Part shown: positions 1 through 5,954 of the stretch, one piece after another
Layout: each line of letters opens with the position of its first letter
Numbering within the stretch: position 1 is the first letter of the stretch
Assembly: GCA_041618535.1 (NCBI GenBank)
Contig: JBFKFP010000097.1
Location: forward strand, 1-10,579
DNA from: SHLJ01 sp041618535
GTDB taxonomy: Bacteria; Bacteroidota; Bacteroidia; Flavobacteriales; Flavobacteriaceae
Length of the DNA stretch: 10,579 nt
Direction of reading: 5' to 3'
Translations under genes and position numbers: made by a program
The notes under the pieces: generated by a model
The model's database searches: none
What the model saw: only the letters and a program-made list of their open reading frames with translations
Told to the model about the DNA's origin: nothing

Positions 1-1
1 G

Positions 2-298
2 AAAATCAAAGAATCAAAGATCTTTTTCGGTCCCGAAGAGAATTTGATTGTAAGCAGTCCCGACTTATACGCTTTGGGAAAGTATACCTATAAGGAATCC
101 TTCAAAGAGGGAGTATACAAAGCAGAGTTTTACTTTGAATTAAATAATGTTGAAAGCGATTTTAGCCTGATGGCTTCGATCAATACTAAAAACGATTTTG
201 AAGAGGAGTCTCTGGTTATTGACGGACCAACGATACCTAGTTCTAAAAAGTTGACTTACGCTAAAGAATTTATCAAGTTCTGTCTTGAGAAACCATAA
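2..298 (+). CDS. 3' end of an unrecognised protein (N-terminus outside window)
   Basis: The reading frame is open from base 2 to a TAA stop, giving 98 C-terminal residues. The first possible start inside the window is a TTG at 44, but the frame stays open upstream of it, so the true start probably lies before the window. The visible part is rich in charged and aromatic residues (for example KYTYKESFKEGVYKAEFYFE). It has no membrane segment and no motif I recognise, and ends in FIKFCLEKP. The length and alternating hydrophobic pattern suggest a small soluble mixed alpha/beta domain, but that is only an impression. A strong terminator follows 20 bases after the stop, so this is the last gene of its transcript. 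I assign no function. Confidence 0.7.
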   Translation, partial: KIKESKIFFGPEENLIVSSPDLYALGKYTYKESFKEGVYKAEFYFELNNVESDFSLMASINTKNDFEEESLVIDGPTIPSSKKLTYAKEFIKFCLEKP

Positions 299-317
299 AA
301 TAAATTAGAACGAATTG

Positions 318-346
318 AAAAACCGGCATTTGAGCCGGTTTTTTTT
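318..346 (+). terminator. Rho-independent terminator after the first gene
   Basis: The inverted repeat AACCGGC (321-327) / GCCGGTT (334-340) has a six-base loop. It is extended by AAA (318-320) pairing with T residues, and an eight-T run covers 339-346. The GC-rich stem followed directly by the U tract is a textbook intrinsic terminator for the gene ending at 298. Confidence 0.9.
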
Positions 347-408
347 GCGTTTTATCGAAAGTATGTAGGAAAAAACTTTACCTTATAAGCAGTTCATCGA
401 ATTTAATG

Positions 409-437
409 TTGGTTTCACAGAATTTATTGTAAGTTTA
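409..437 (+). promoter_or_regulatory. Probable Bacteroidota-type promoter for the lipoprotein gene
   Basis: TTG at 409-411 and TAAGTTTA at 430-437 are 18 bases apart. This resembles the Bacteroidota -33/-7 pattern (TTG, then TAnnTTTG), with one mismatch in the final base of the -7 box. Transcription would begin near 443, about 20 bases before the ATG at 464. The preceding terminator separates this gene from the upstream transcript, so a promoter is expected here. Confidence 0.45.
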
Positions 438-463
438 CTTCAAACCAATATAAATTTTTAATT

Positions 464-1069
464 ATGAAAAGAATTACGCCCCCGATTCTACTTGTCGTAA
501 TGGCACTTTCGTTTTTCGCATGCGATGTTGAATCTGTAAATCCCGAACAATCGAGCAGAGAATCCTTATTTGAAGTTTTTGATGCTAAAGTAAACTTCAA
601 TCTTAGTCGAAACGAAATGACTGAATGCCTGCAAGTCCGACTTGTAGCCGGTCAATATCACGATGCCGGTTATATTTCTGCAGAAACGGTTGGTGAACAA
701 ATAATAATCACTTACCTGGCCAATCCGGAATGGACGATTGGTGCCACTCACTTAAGTATTGGCGATTGCAATGAGCAATGGGTTCCATTAACTGGATCGG
801 ATAATCCGAAAATTGGTCACTTTGAGCACTCTTCAGAGCATCCCGGTGGAACCAATGAGGTTATTTATACTTTCCCTATCTCTGAACTGACCGAAGATTT
901 CTGCTTTGCGGCTCATGCTGAAGTTAGCGGACCAACGGGTGGTGAGACAGCCTGGTGTGAAGGAACCGGATTCGGAGGAAACAGCTGGGCTATGTACGTA
1001 GATGCACTTCTCACCGGATGTCTCGGTGACGGAGGAGGCGGTGGTGATGATGACCCCGTATTGAAATAG
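464..1069 (+). CDS. Predicted secreted lipoprotein of unknown function
   Basis: The 201-residue product starts with a basic N-terminus and hydrophobic stretch ending in LSFFAC, so Cys20 is the likely lipidation site (signal peptidase II). The -3 position is Phe, which is less usual. Acidic residues follow the cysteine (DVES), as in some Bacteroidota surface-export signals. The mature part (about 40-188) contains LVAGQ at 60-64, NPKIGHF at 114-120, and ETAW at 161-164 followed by FGGNSWAMY at 170-178. From memory this arrangement resembles a beta-rich domain common in flavobacterial secreted proteins, but I cannot name the family. It has five further cysteines (55, 102, 147, 165, 186). The tail is a low-complexity run of five Gly and three Asp before PVLK. 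The gene stands alone between its own promoter and a terminator. Confidence 0.85.
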   Translation: MKRITPPILLVVMALSFFACDVESVNPEQSSRESLFEVFDAKVNFNLSRNEMTECLQVRLVAGQYHDAGYISAETVGEQIIITYLANPEWTIGATHLSIGDCNEQWVPLTGSDNPKIGHFEHSSEHPGGTNEVIYTFPISELTEDFCFAAHAEVSGPTGGETAWCEGTGFGGNSWAMYVDALLTGCLGDGGGGGDDDPVLK

Positions 1070-1092
1070 AAATATAAACAGAAATAAAAATT

Positions 1093-1123
1093 AAATCCTG
1101 AGCCTTTGGTTCAGGATTTTTTT
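1093..1123. terminator. Bidirectional terminator between the lipoprotein gene and nadD
   Basis: A near-perfect 12-bp stem joins 1093-1104 and 1108-1119 (core ATCCTGAGCC / GGTTCAGGAT, one G-T pair) with a TTT loop. Plus-strand transcripts meet a T run at 1117-1123. Minus-strand transcripts meet a U-rich stretch made by the A-rich bases 1086-1095. It can therefore end both the lipoprotein transcript and the yicC-gmk-nadD operon. The nadD stop codon (1122-1124) lies in the T run itself. Confidence 0.88.
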
Positions 1124-1718
1124 ATCTGTAAAAGTTCATTTCATCCAGATATTTCCAAACGGGATCAGGCAGCATAGGCCTGATGTTCTTACCTTTCCTG
1201 ATGCTCTTCCTGATAAAGGTAGAAGAGATCTCCATGATCGGTGCATCGATTTTAAAGACCCTGGGGTGATTCTTGAACCTGGTCTCAACCTCAGCTGAAC
1301 CCAACCTGGGATAAACGAAAATGTCATGATTCTCTATCAGAATTTCATAATTCTTCCATTTATGAAAACTCTTTAAATTGTCCTCCCCCATAATTAAGGC
1401 GAATTCATTACCGGGATATCTTTCTTCCAGGTAGGTCATGGTATTGATGGTATAATTTGGCTGGGGAAGTCCGAATTCTATATCACTGGCCTGAAGCCTT
1501 GGATAATCCTCAACAGCCCTGAAAACCATCTGATAACGATGGTGATCTGCAAGTAAGGATTTTTTTTCTTTGAAAGGGCTATGCGGACTGATCACGAACC
1601 AGACCTGGTCAAGGGAGGAAAATTCAACTATATGGTTGGCTATGACCAGATGACCGATATGAATCGGGTTAAACGAACCGAAAAACAACCCTATTTTCTT
1701 GTTACTTATCGCTGTCAT
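1122..1718 (-). CDS. nadD: Nicotinate-nucleotide adenylyltransferase
   Basis: NadD joins nicotinate mononucleotide and ATP to make deamido-NAD in cytoplasmic NAD biosynthesis. The nucleotidyltransferase signature GLFFGSFNPIHIGH is near the N-terminus (residues 10-23, with the HxGH ATP-binding motif). The C-terminal phosphate-binding motif ISSTFIR is at about 164-170, and VISPHSPFK in between fits the substrate-binding loop. The length of 198 residues is normal for the family. I chose the ATG at 1718; a TTG one codon upstream (1721) is possible but less likely. The start overlaps the end of gmk by 17 bases, so translation is probably coupled in a yicC-gmk-nadD operon. The operon ends at the hairpin immediately downstream of the stop. 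Confidence 0.96.
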   Translation of the reverse strand: MTAISNKKIGLFFGSFNPIHIGHLVIANHIVEFSSLDQVWFVISPHSPFKEKKSLLADHHRYQMVFRAVEDYPRLQASDIEFGLPQPNYTINTMTYLEERYPGNEFALIMGEDNLKSFHKWKNYEILIENHDIFVYPRLGSAEVETRFKNHPRVFKIDAPIMEISSTFIRKSIRKGKNIRPMLPDPVWKYLDEMNFYR

Positions 1719-2289
1719 CAACGTTTAAAAAAGAATTGACGGTTTTATAGGCTTCCTCAATGGCATCTTCAAGAACATCATTTTCGATAATCACGTCAAA
1801 TAAAGGGGCTGTAGCCAGTTCGGCAGACGCCTTGGCTATACGCATATTGATTTTGTCCTCATTTTCGGTTCTGCGTTTCTTCAGCCTGATCTTTAATTCG
1901 TCAATACTGGGAGGTTTTATGAATACGGCCAGTGTTATTTCAGGGTATTTGCGCTTTATTCGCAATCCGCCCGAAACGTCGATATCAAAAATGACATGTT
2001 TGTCATTTGCCCAGATGCGCTTCACTTCACTTTTCAGGGTTCCGTAGAAATTATCGCGATAAACTTCTTCCCACTCGAGAAATTCGTCATTCTTGATCTT
2101 CTCTATGAAAGCCTCGGATGTCATGAAATAATAATCTCTACCATCTGCTTCATTGCCGCGAATTGGCCTTGAAGTTGCCGATATTGAGAATTCCAGGTTT
2201 AACTCGGGCCGTTCAAGCAACCTCTTGACAATTGATGTTTTACCCGATCCTGAAGGTGCTGAAAAGACGATAAGTTTTCCCGTGTGCAT
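1702..2289 (-). CDS. gmk: Guanylate kinase
   Basis: Guanylate kinase phosphorylates GMP to GDP with ATP, an essential step of guanine nucleotide supply. The 195-residue product has the P-loop APSGSGKTS at residues 11-19. The GMP-binding segment SATSRPIRGNEADGRDYYF (37-55) supplies the conserved Ser, Arg and Tyr contacts. An FDIDVSGG stretch and a later RLKKRRTENEDKI lid-like segment also fit. Length is typical. The ATG at 2289 is the only sensible start, because the P-loop begins about ten residues in and no upstream ATG lies in frame after the yicC stop. The gap to yicC is 23 bases and nadD overlaps its end. Linkage of yicC and gmk is widely conserved in bacteria. Confidence 0.97.
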   Translation of the reverse strand: MHTGKLIVFSAPSGSGKTSIVKRLLERPELNLEFSISATSRPIRGNEADGRDYYFMTSEAFIEKIKNDEFLEWEEVYRDNFYGTLKSEVKRIWANDKHVIFDIDVSGGLRIKRKYPEITLAVFIKPPSIDELKIRLKKRRTENEDKINMRIAKASAELATAPLFDVIIENDVLEDAIEEAYKTVNSFLNVDDSDK

Positions 2290-2312
2290 GCTTTTGATTT
2301 GCTTCCCAATCC

Positions 2313-3170
2313 TTAAAGGACATTTAGTAATTGCTCCTTGATTTTTTCCAGTTCATCTTTCATCTGAACCACCAGCTTCTGCATAGGAGCAAAGTTGGCC
2401 TTCGATCCGATTGTGTTGATCTCACGGCCGATCTCTTGAGAGATAAACCCCAGTTTCTTCCCGTTGGATTCAGAACTTCTCAGGGAGGAATCAAAGTATT
2501 GCAAATGGTTTTTCAGCCTTACCTTCTCTTCTGTAATGTCGTATTTTTCAATATAATAGATCAATTCCTGCTCGAATCGGTTCTCATCAATATTTTCCTT
2601 GAGATCCTCTATTCCCTTTCTGATCTTCTGTCGGATCGCTTCAAGCCTTTCAGGATCAATCTCGTCTACTTTTTCCAACAATCCGGCTATGGCTTGTGAC
2701 CGTGATTCAAAGTCTTCTTCTAAAGCTGATCCCTCCTGTTTCCTGAATTCCTGAATTTTTTTTATCGTGTCTTTAACGGCTTCAACAATAACAGCCCATT
2801 CTTCCTCATCTATGTCCTCCCTGTCTGTGGTAACCGCATCCGGCATTCGGATGGCCATCTGGATTAACTCTAGCTCGCTTGCATCAACTACTTCTTTTAA
2901 CTGATTCATGTAAGCCTGTACCATATTCTGATTTACCTTGGATGAAGTTGCCTCACCAGTGGTTTCAAGATAAATCGAGAAATCAATCTTACCCCTCAAA
3001 AGCTGATTGGCCAACAGTTTTCGGATATCCAGCTCGCGTTCCCGATATATTAGCGGCATCCTGGCATTAAGATCCAGGTTCTTGCTGTTCAGTGATTTGA
3101 TTTCGATGGTCAGTTTCTTATTCGGAAGTTGAACTACGGACTTGCCGTAACCCGTCATAGATCTTATCAT
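2313..3170 (-). CDS. yicC: YicC/YloC-family endoribonuclease
   Basis: The 285-residue product begins MIRSMTGYGKS, the hallmark N-terminus of the YicC-like family. It ends with the DUF1732 signature (GREINTIGSKAN at about 248-259, then QMKDELEKIKEQ), and the length matches E. coli YicC. Family members are reported to be endoribonucleases; in E. coli YicC has been linked to turnover of the small RNA RyhB. The RNA target here cannot be told from sequence. The central region (about 145-225) is strongly charged and predicted helical. The gene is the first of a three-gene operon with gmk and nadD. A matching -7 promoter box lies 23-30 bases upstream of the ATG. Confidence 0.95.
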   Translation of the reverse strand: MIRSMTGYGKSVVQLPNKKLTIEIKSLNSKNLDLNARMPLIYRERELDIRKLLANQLLRGKIDFSIYLETTGEATSSKVNQNMVQAYMNQLKEVVDASELELIQMAIRMPDAVTTDREDIDEEEWAVIVEAVKDTIKKIQEFRKQEGSALEEDFESRSQAIAGLLEKVDEIDPERLEAIRQKIRKGIEDLKENIDENRFEQELIYYIEKYDITEEKVRLKNHLQYFDSSLRSSESNGKKLGFISQEIGREINTIGSKANFAPMQKLVVQMKDELEKIKEQLLNVL

Positions 3171-3192
3171 ACAAAGGCTTTAATAACAAGAG

Positions 3193-3200
3193 CAAAGATA
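3193..3200 (-). promoter_or_regulatory. -7 promoter box for the yicC-gmk-nadD operon
   Basis: On the minus strand this reads TATCTTTG, an exact match to the Bacteroidota -7 consensus TAnnTTTG. Initiation would fall near 3187, giving a leader of about 17 bases before the yicC ATG at 3170. I see no clear TTG box at the expected distance upstream, so the call rests on the -7 element and its position. Confidence 0.55.
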
Positions 3201-3253
3201 ACCAAATGCCGCAGTTTATAACAGTAATCTTAAATACTTAAAAAGGCTATACT

Positions 3254-3261
3254 TAACTTTG
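3254..3261 (+). promoter_or_regulatory. -7 promoter box for the thioesterase gene
   Basis: TAACTTTG matches the Bacteroidota -7 consensus exactly and sits 20 bases before the ATG at 3281, implying a very short leader. No convincing -33 TTG is visible at the usual spacing. It is divergent from the yicC promoter, 53 bases away. Confidence 0.5.
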
Positions 3262-3280
3262 CCTGCAAACCGGATTGCCA

Positions 3281-3757
3281 ATGTTTTTTAAAGATTTTGA
3301 TATACGGTGGGGTGACATCGATGCGAATTCCCATCTGGGGAACGCCAGCTATGTTGAATATATGAGCCATACCAGGATGTCTTTCTTTGCAGAGATGGGG
3401 TTGGATCTCAGTCTGATGAGAGAATCTGGACTGGGGCCAATAGCTTTGTATGAGCATATCTATTATTTCAGAGAGGTCAAATTAGCAGATAAGATTAAGG
3501 TTAGCCTGGAAATCGTAGGCATGACGGAAGATGCCCAATTTATCAAAATTGAGCATAATTTCTACAACGAGGAAGGACTGAACCTGGCATTCAGCGAGAT
3601 CCTTTTTTCCTGGATCGACCTCGAATCACGTAAATTGGGACGACTTTCAGAATCAATAAAAGTAAAAATCCTTTCGTTTCCCAAAGCCAATCGATTCCGA
3701 ACTATTGAGAGACCGGAGATCAGGAAAGCGGGCATCAGGCCCCGAGACTTAAAGTGA
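3281..3757 (+). CDS. Acyl-CoA thioesterase, 4HBT hotdog-fold family
   Basis: The 158-residue protein has the N-terminal pattern of 4-hydroxybenzoyl-CoA-type thioesterases: RWGDIDANSHLGNASYVEY at about 9-27. Asp14 is the likely catalytic residue, and His18 and Asn21 hold the usual DxxxHxxN places. A central helix (about 28-43) and beta strands such as KIKVSLEIVGM complete a single hotdog domain, normally active as a dimer or tetramer in the cytoplasm. It should hydrolyse some acyl-CoA, but the natural substrate is not predictable. I chose the ATG at 3281; a TTG at 3275 would add two residues. The tail is basic (RKAGIRPRDLK). It may be co-transcribed with the DUF1761 gene 62 bases downstream. 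Confidence 0.88.
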   Translation: MFFKDFDIRWGDIDANSHLGNASYVEYMSHTRMSFFAEMGLDLSLMRESGLGPIALYEHIYYFREVKLADKIKVSLEIVGMTEDAQFIKIEHNFYNEEGLNLAFSEILFSWIDLESRKLGRLSESIKVKILSFPKANRFRTIERPEIRKAGIRPRDLK

Positions 3758-3819
3758 GGATGTGAATTCAGTGAATTTTAACTATTTTCAATCTTAGAAC
3801 TTATTTAAATCAATTCATA

Positions 3820-4260
3820 ATGGAAGAAATGAATATCAATTGGCTTGCCCTTATCGTCGCATCAATTTTACCTCTTGTCACCGGCTTTATCTGGTACAAT
3901 CCGAAGGTCTTTGGCTCGGCCTGGATGAAGGAGTCGGGGATGACAGAAGAAAAAGCTAAACAGGTGAATCCGGCAAAGACTTATGGTCTGGCCGTGGTTA
4001 TGGCCTTCCTTATCGCCTTTTTTATATGGCCTCAGGTTTTCCTGGGAGGTGGCCCTGGAGAGCCACACGGTACTGAACCCTTTTTAACTTTTAAACATGG
4101 AGCCCTTCATGGCTCGATGATTGGATTGTTCGTCGCATTGCCGGTTTTGGCCACCAATTCCTTATTCGAACAAAAATCATTTCGATATGTTCTGATCAAT
4201 GCCGGGTATTGGGTGGTCACCATGGCCCTTATGGGAGGACTTATAAATGCCTGGACTTAA
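3820..4260 (+). CDS. DUF1761 family four-helix inner-membrane protein
   Basis: The 146-residue product has four hydrophobic helices (about 7-25, 53-75, 96-115, 122-144). Its arrangement is typical of DUF1761: GFIWYNPKVFGSAWMK after the first helix and FKHGALHG (91-98) before the third. The family has no established function and is annotated only as a small integral membrane protein. A second in-frame ATG at 3829 could be the real start, as neither has a Shine-Dalgarno sequence; I kept the first. There is no clear promoter box in the 62-base gap after the thioesterase gene, so read-through from that promoter is plausible. An intrinsic terminator begins 20 bases after the stop. Confidence 0.85.
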   Translation: MEEMNINWLALIVASILPLVTGFIWYNPKVFGSAWMKESGMTEEKAKQVNPAKTYGLAVVMAFLIAFFIWPQVFLGGGPGEPHGTEPFLTFKHGALHGSMIGLFVALPVLATNSLFEQKSFRYVLINAGYWVVTMALMGGLINAWT

Positions 4261-4276
4261 TTATTGACAATGGAAT

Positions 4277-5440
4277 TCAAGAGGCGATTTTCGCCTCTTT
4301 TTTTTTCTTGAAAGGCTGGTGTTGACGGTAGGTTTTTATTTTCACAGACTTTATAAAGGGGCGCATTAATTTATTGGGAATTCCATATTTATGGCGAATG
4401 TAGCATGTCAGTTCTTCCGGAACCGCTCCCAACGTGCTCTTGATCTCTGAAGCTGTCCGACCGAGATTGATCTGGCTTGCCTTGCATGATATACCAAGCC
4501 TTACATAATCATTCAATATCCTGGGATAGATCGCAAATTGCCTGTTAAGTTTATAATTGAGGCCGATAAAATGAGCGTCTAAATGATCACCGTTTACCAT
4601 GGCCGACATAAATCCGACAAGTTCTTCCTCAAGAAAATAACCGCGAACAAAAAACTGTTCCGGATAAGTAGATTTTAAAAGAATATATGTGTCCAGGTTT
4701 AAAACCTGGGCATTAAAATTCGCATTGGTTATGGTGTTTTCGTAGAGGTTTTGCAATTGATCCTTGTGGTTTAGGATGTCCCCGACTTCCATGGTCTTAA
4801 TTTGGAGGGCCGCACTCTGGCTGTCTGCTTTATTCGCCTTTACCCTGTATTTCGATTTAAGGGCCGATTTGAAATCATCGAAATTTGTCCAATCCGGGTC
4901 CAGGTGTATCATCATATTGGGCTCTACGTGCATAGGGGTAAACTCCAAACCTTTAAGTTGATCGGTAATATATAGAGATTCGTTCTTAAAATCCTTGACG
5001 AAAATTGCATTCAGAGGCTTGGTGGTTCTTGCCAGTTGAGTGACCGCCTTTCCAATTGCTTTGAAAGTTTGAATCTTATCCTCATCCTGGCATAAAAAGG
5101 TTCCATATTCCCCGCTTAAAAAAACATTTCCACAGAACATTACACGGATATGATAATGCCTTAAGAGCCTGTTGATGAAATTTTTAAATGCTTCATTGAT
5201 CTTGATATTTTTTGTTATAGTCTCGATGCCGATAGTCACGATCTGGGTATTGGCGAAAGCCACAGGCTTTTCATTTTGCATCACCAGGATATACGTGAAG
5301 TCTATATCAGCATTTGCAGCCTCGAAAGCTCGCAGAAAATCGGGTGTATAATAGATATTTTCACTGCAGGCCAGCGCATCCCAAATGGGTTCCTCTATGA
5401 GGTCGACCGAGGAAAAATACTTGAAATCGAATGAATTCAT
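4277..5440 (-). CDS. GNAT/FemAB-like acyltransferase of unknown substrate
   Basis: The 387-residue soluble protein looks like a double-GNAT (FemAB or Acetyltransf_6-like) transferase. Features that suggest this are FKSALKSKYRVKANKA (190-205), a strand-loop ELVGFMSAMVNGDHLDAHFIGLNY (273-296) like the acyl-CoA-binding core, and INLGRTASEIKSTLGAVPE (324-342) near the C-terminus. These patterns occur in proteins labelled GNAT N-acetyltransferase or peptidogalycan biosynthesis protein in flavobacteria; the acceptor is unknown. There is no signal peptide or membrane helix. The extreme C-terminus KKKKEAKIAS is encoded by the neighbouring terminator. It lies 105 bases behind the ArsC-like gene, and I see no promoter box between them, so the two may share a transcript. 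Confidence 0.68.
   Translation of the reverse strand: MNSFDFKYFSSVDLIEEPIWDALACSENIYYTPDFLRAFEAANADIDFTYILVMQNEKPVAFANTQIVTIGIETITKNIKINEAFKNFINRLLRHYHIRVMFCGNVFLSGEYGTFLCQDEDKIQTFKAIGKAVTQLARTTKPLNAIFVKDFKNESLYITDQLKGLEFTPMHVEPNMMIHLDPDWTNFDDFKSALKSKYRVKANKADSQSAALQIKTMEVGDILNHKDQLQNLYENTITNANFNAQVLNLDTYILLKSTYPEQFFVRGYFLEEELVGFMSAMVNGDHLDAHFIGLNYKLNRQFAIYPRILNDYVRLGISCKASQINLGRTASEIKSTLGAVPEELTCYIRHKYGIPNKLMRPFIKSVKIKTYRQHQPFKKKKEAKIAS
4281..4306 (+). terminator. Intrinsic terminator of the thioesterase-DUF1761 unit, inside the convergent gene
   Basis: The perfect inverted repeat GAGGCGA (4281-4287) / TCGCCTC (4291-4297) has a TTT loop and is followed by nine T (4298-4306). It lies 20 bases after the DUF1761 stop. 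The same bases, read on the minus strand, encode the last residues of the GNAT-like protein. The minus strand has no U run after the hairpin, so it should work only for plus-strand transcripts. Confidence 0.88.
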
Positions 5441-5545
5441 AAAAGATTTACTCTCTTAATGGTCTGGAAAACTACATAAACCTTTACAGACTGAATCCAA
5501 TTTTTTTTGAAATTTAACACTTCCCGGCCCGCGATCACTTTTAAA

Positions 5546-5899
5546 TCATGTGTGAATAGCTGCGTAAGCTGCCTCTACTGTGGATTTGGAATTCCCGACA
5601 AAGACCTGATTATCAAATACGATAACAGGTCGCTTCAGAAAGGTGTAATGGTGAAGGATGTAATGCTTATAATCGGCCTCAGACAGCTCCTGGTCCTTCA
5701 ATCCCATTTCTTTGTAAAGTTTGGCCCGCTTGCTGAAAAGCGATTCGTAGGTCCCTGTCAGTTCTTTCAGTTCTTCCAGTTGCTGAACATTTAATTCATC
5801 CTCTTTTATATCCTGGAAAACGAAATCTCCGGGTAATTTTAATGCCTTGATGATCCTCATGCAGGTGTTGCATGTTTTGATATAATATATTTTACGCAT
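5546..5899 (-). CDS. ArsC/Spx-family thioredoxin-fold protein
   Basis: The 117-residue product has the ArsC-family layout. KTCNTCMR at 8-15 supplies a CxxC pair (Cys10, Cys13) at the place of the ArsC nucleophile and the Spx redox switch. LFSKRAKLYKEMGL at 54-67 matches the conserved middle segment. LKRPVIVFDNQVFVGNS (88-104) carries the Arg-Pro and VG signature. Families of this fold include arsenate reductase, Spx-type regulators of RNA polymerase, and YffB-type proteins of unknown role. Nothing nearby (no arsR, no arsenite pump) favours arsenate reduction, so I leave the function open. It is divergent from the Na+/H+ antiporter gene across only 55 bases, with a good -7 box 20-27 bases upstream. 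Confidence 0.85.
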   Translation of the reverse strand: MRKIYYIKTCNTCMRIIKALKLPGDFVFQDIKEDELNVQQLEELKELTGTYESLFSKRAKLYKEMGLKDQELSEADYKHYILHHYTFLKRPVIVFDNQVFVGNSKSTVEAAYAAIHT

Positions 5900-5918
5900 A
5901 CTTGATCGAAATGGTTTT

Positions 5919-5926
5919 CAAATTTA
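5919..5926 (-). promoter_or_regulatory. -7 promoter box for the ArsC-like gene
   Basis: On the minus strand this reads TAAATTTG, an exact TAnnTTTG match located 20-27 bases before the ATG at 5899. No TTG is seen at the standard upstream distance. It sits two bases from the candidate plus-strand box at 5929-5936, so the two divergent promoters would overlap. Confidence 0.5.
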
Positions 5927-5928
5927 AT

Positions 5929-5936
5929 TACATTTA
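5929..5936 (+). promoter_or_regulatory. Weak -7 promoter box for the antiporter gene
   Basis: TACATTTA matches TAnnTTTG at seven of eight positions and lies 19 bases before the ATG at 5955. A TTG at 5902-5904 is 24 bases upstream, slightly longer than the usual spacing. This is plausible but not strong. Confidence 0.35.
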
Positions 5937-5954
5937 AGCAATCTTTTAAACTTC

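Noticed and set aside
2331..2699. A 122-codon plus-strand open frame inside yicC
   Set aside because: It is antisense to a conserved part of yicC and rich in Leu/Phe as expected from complementing Glu/Lys codons; no promoter or motif supports it.
5507..5794. A 95-codon plus-strand open frame opposite the ArsC-like gene
   Set aside because: It is a shadow of the ArsC-like coding region, which has clear family motifs.
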